From Phymorhynchus buccinoides (lineage: Eukaryota; Mollusca; Gastropoda; Neogastropoda; Raphitomidae), in contig CM065686.1 of the NCBI GenBank assembly GCA_017654935.2, positions 36,610,536-36,674,535 on the forward strand: 64,000 bases of DNA, read 5' to 3'. How positions within the stretch are numbered: position 1 is the stretch's first letter; every line of letters starts with the position of its first letter. The notes beneath the pieces were generated by a model, which had not been told where the DNA came from, made no database searches, and saw nothing but the letters and a program-made list of their open reading frames with translations. The position numbers and the translations under genes are program-made. Of this stretch, positions 63,950-64,000 are shown in pieces.

Positions 63950-64000
63950 TGTGTCAGTGTGTGTGTGTGTGTGTGTGTGCGTGCGTGTGCGTGTGCGTGC
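63855..64000. repeat. (GT)n microsatellite reaching the window edge
   Basis: GT units with ATGT, CAGT and GCGT variants near the end. Confidence 0.95.

Overview
The window is animal nuclear DNA and looks like a gastropod or other lophotrochozoan mollusc. It has one intron-rich, conserved gene spread over more than 25 kb, many small inverted-repeat transposons, tRNA/5S-type SINEs, and very dense GT/CA, GA/CT and AAC microsatellites. The species assignment is inference; only the metazoan origin is firm.

The one gene I can defend is on the minus strand: the heterotrimeric G protein beta subunit of the GNB1 type (Gβ1-like). Eight coding exons join, with canonical GT/AG borders and matching phases, into a 341-residue WD40 protein. 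The start codon is at 49727 and the stop at 23593-23595. A short 5' UTR continues to 49749. A non-coding first exon with its promoter may lie near 60.66-60.87 kb. A repeat-poor 5.5 kb block (18.07-23.59 kb) is probably its long 3' UTR.

Layout: 1-18 kb is intergenic and holds foldback elements, TTAA elements, SINEs and the (GA)n-rich 13.6-17.0 kb stretch. 18-23.6 kb is the putative 3' UTR. 23.6-49.7 kb is the coding part of the gene, with introns full of nested transposons. 49.7-60.7 kb holds the likely first intron, with a piggyBac-type deletion derivative, an R2-like (restriction-like endonuclease) LINE relic containing another LINE fragment, a 5S/tRNA-type SINE and two abutting DNA transposons. 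61-64 kb is mostly microsatellite.

The most unusual content is a set of DNA-transposon families whose ends begin CAG and finish CTG, usually CAGGG or CAGAC. They share one style of terminus but have different inner sequence, and they are flanked by exact 5- or 6-bp target duplications rather than the 8 bp typical of hAT. Two families keep a zinc-finger transposase N-terminus. Several are nested in one another and in TA- or TTAA-targeting MITEs, so the order of insertion can be read directly.
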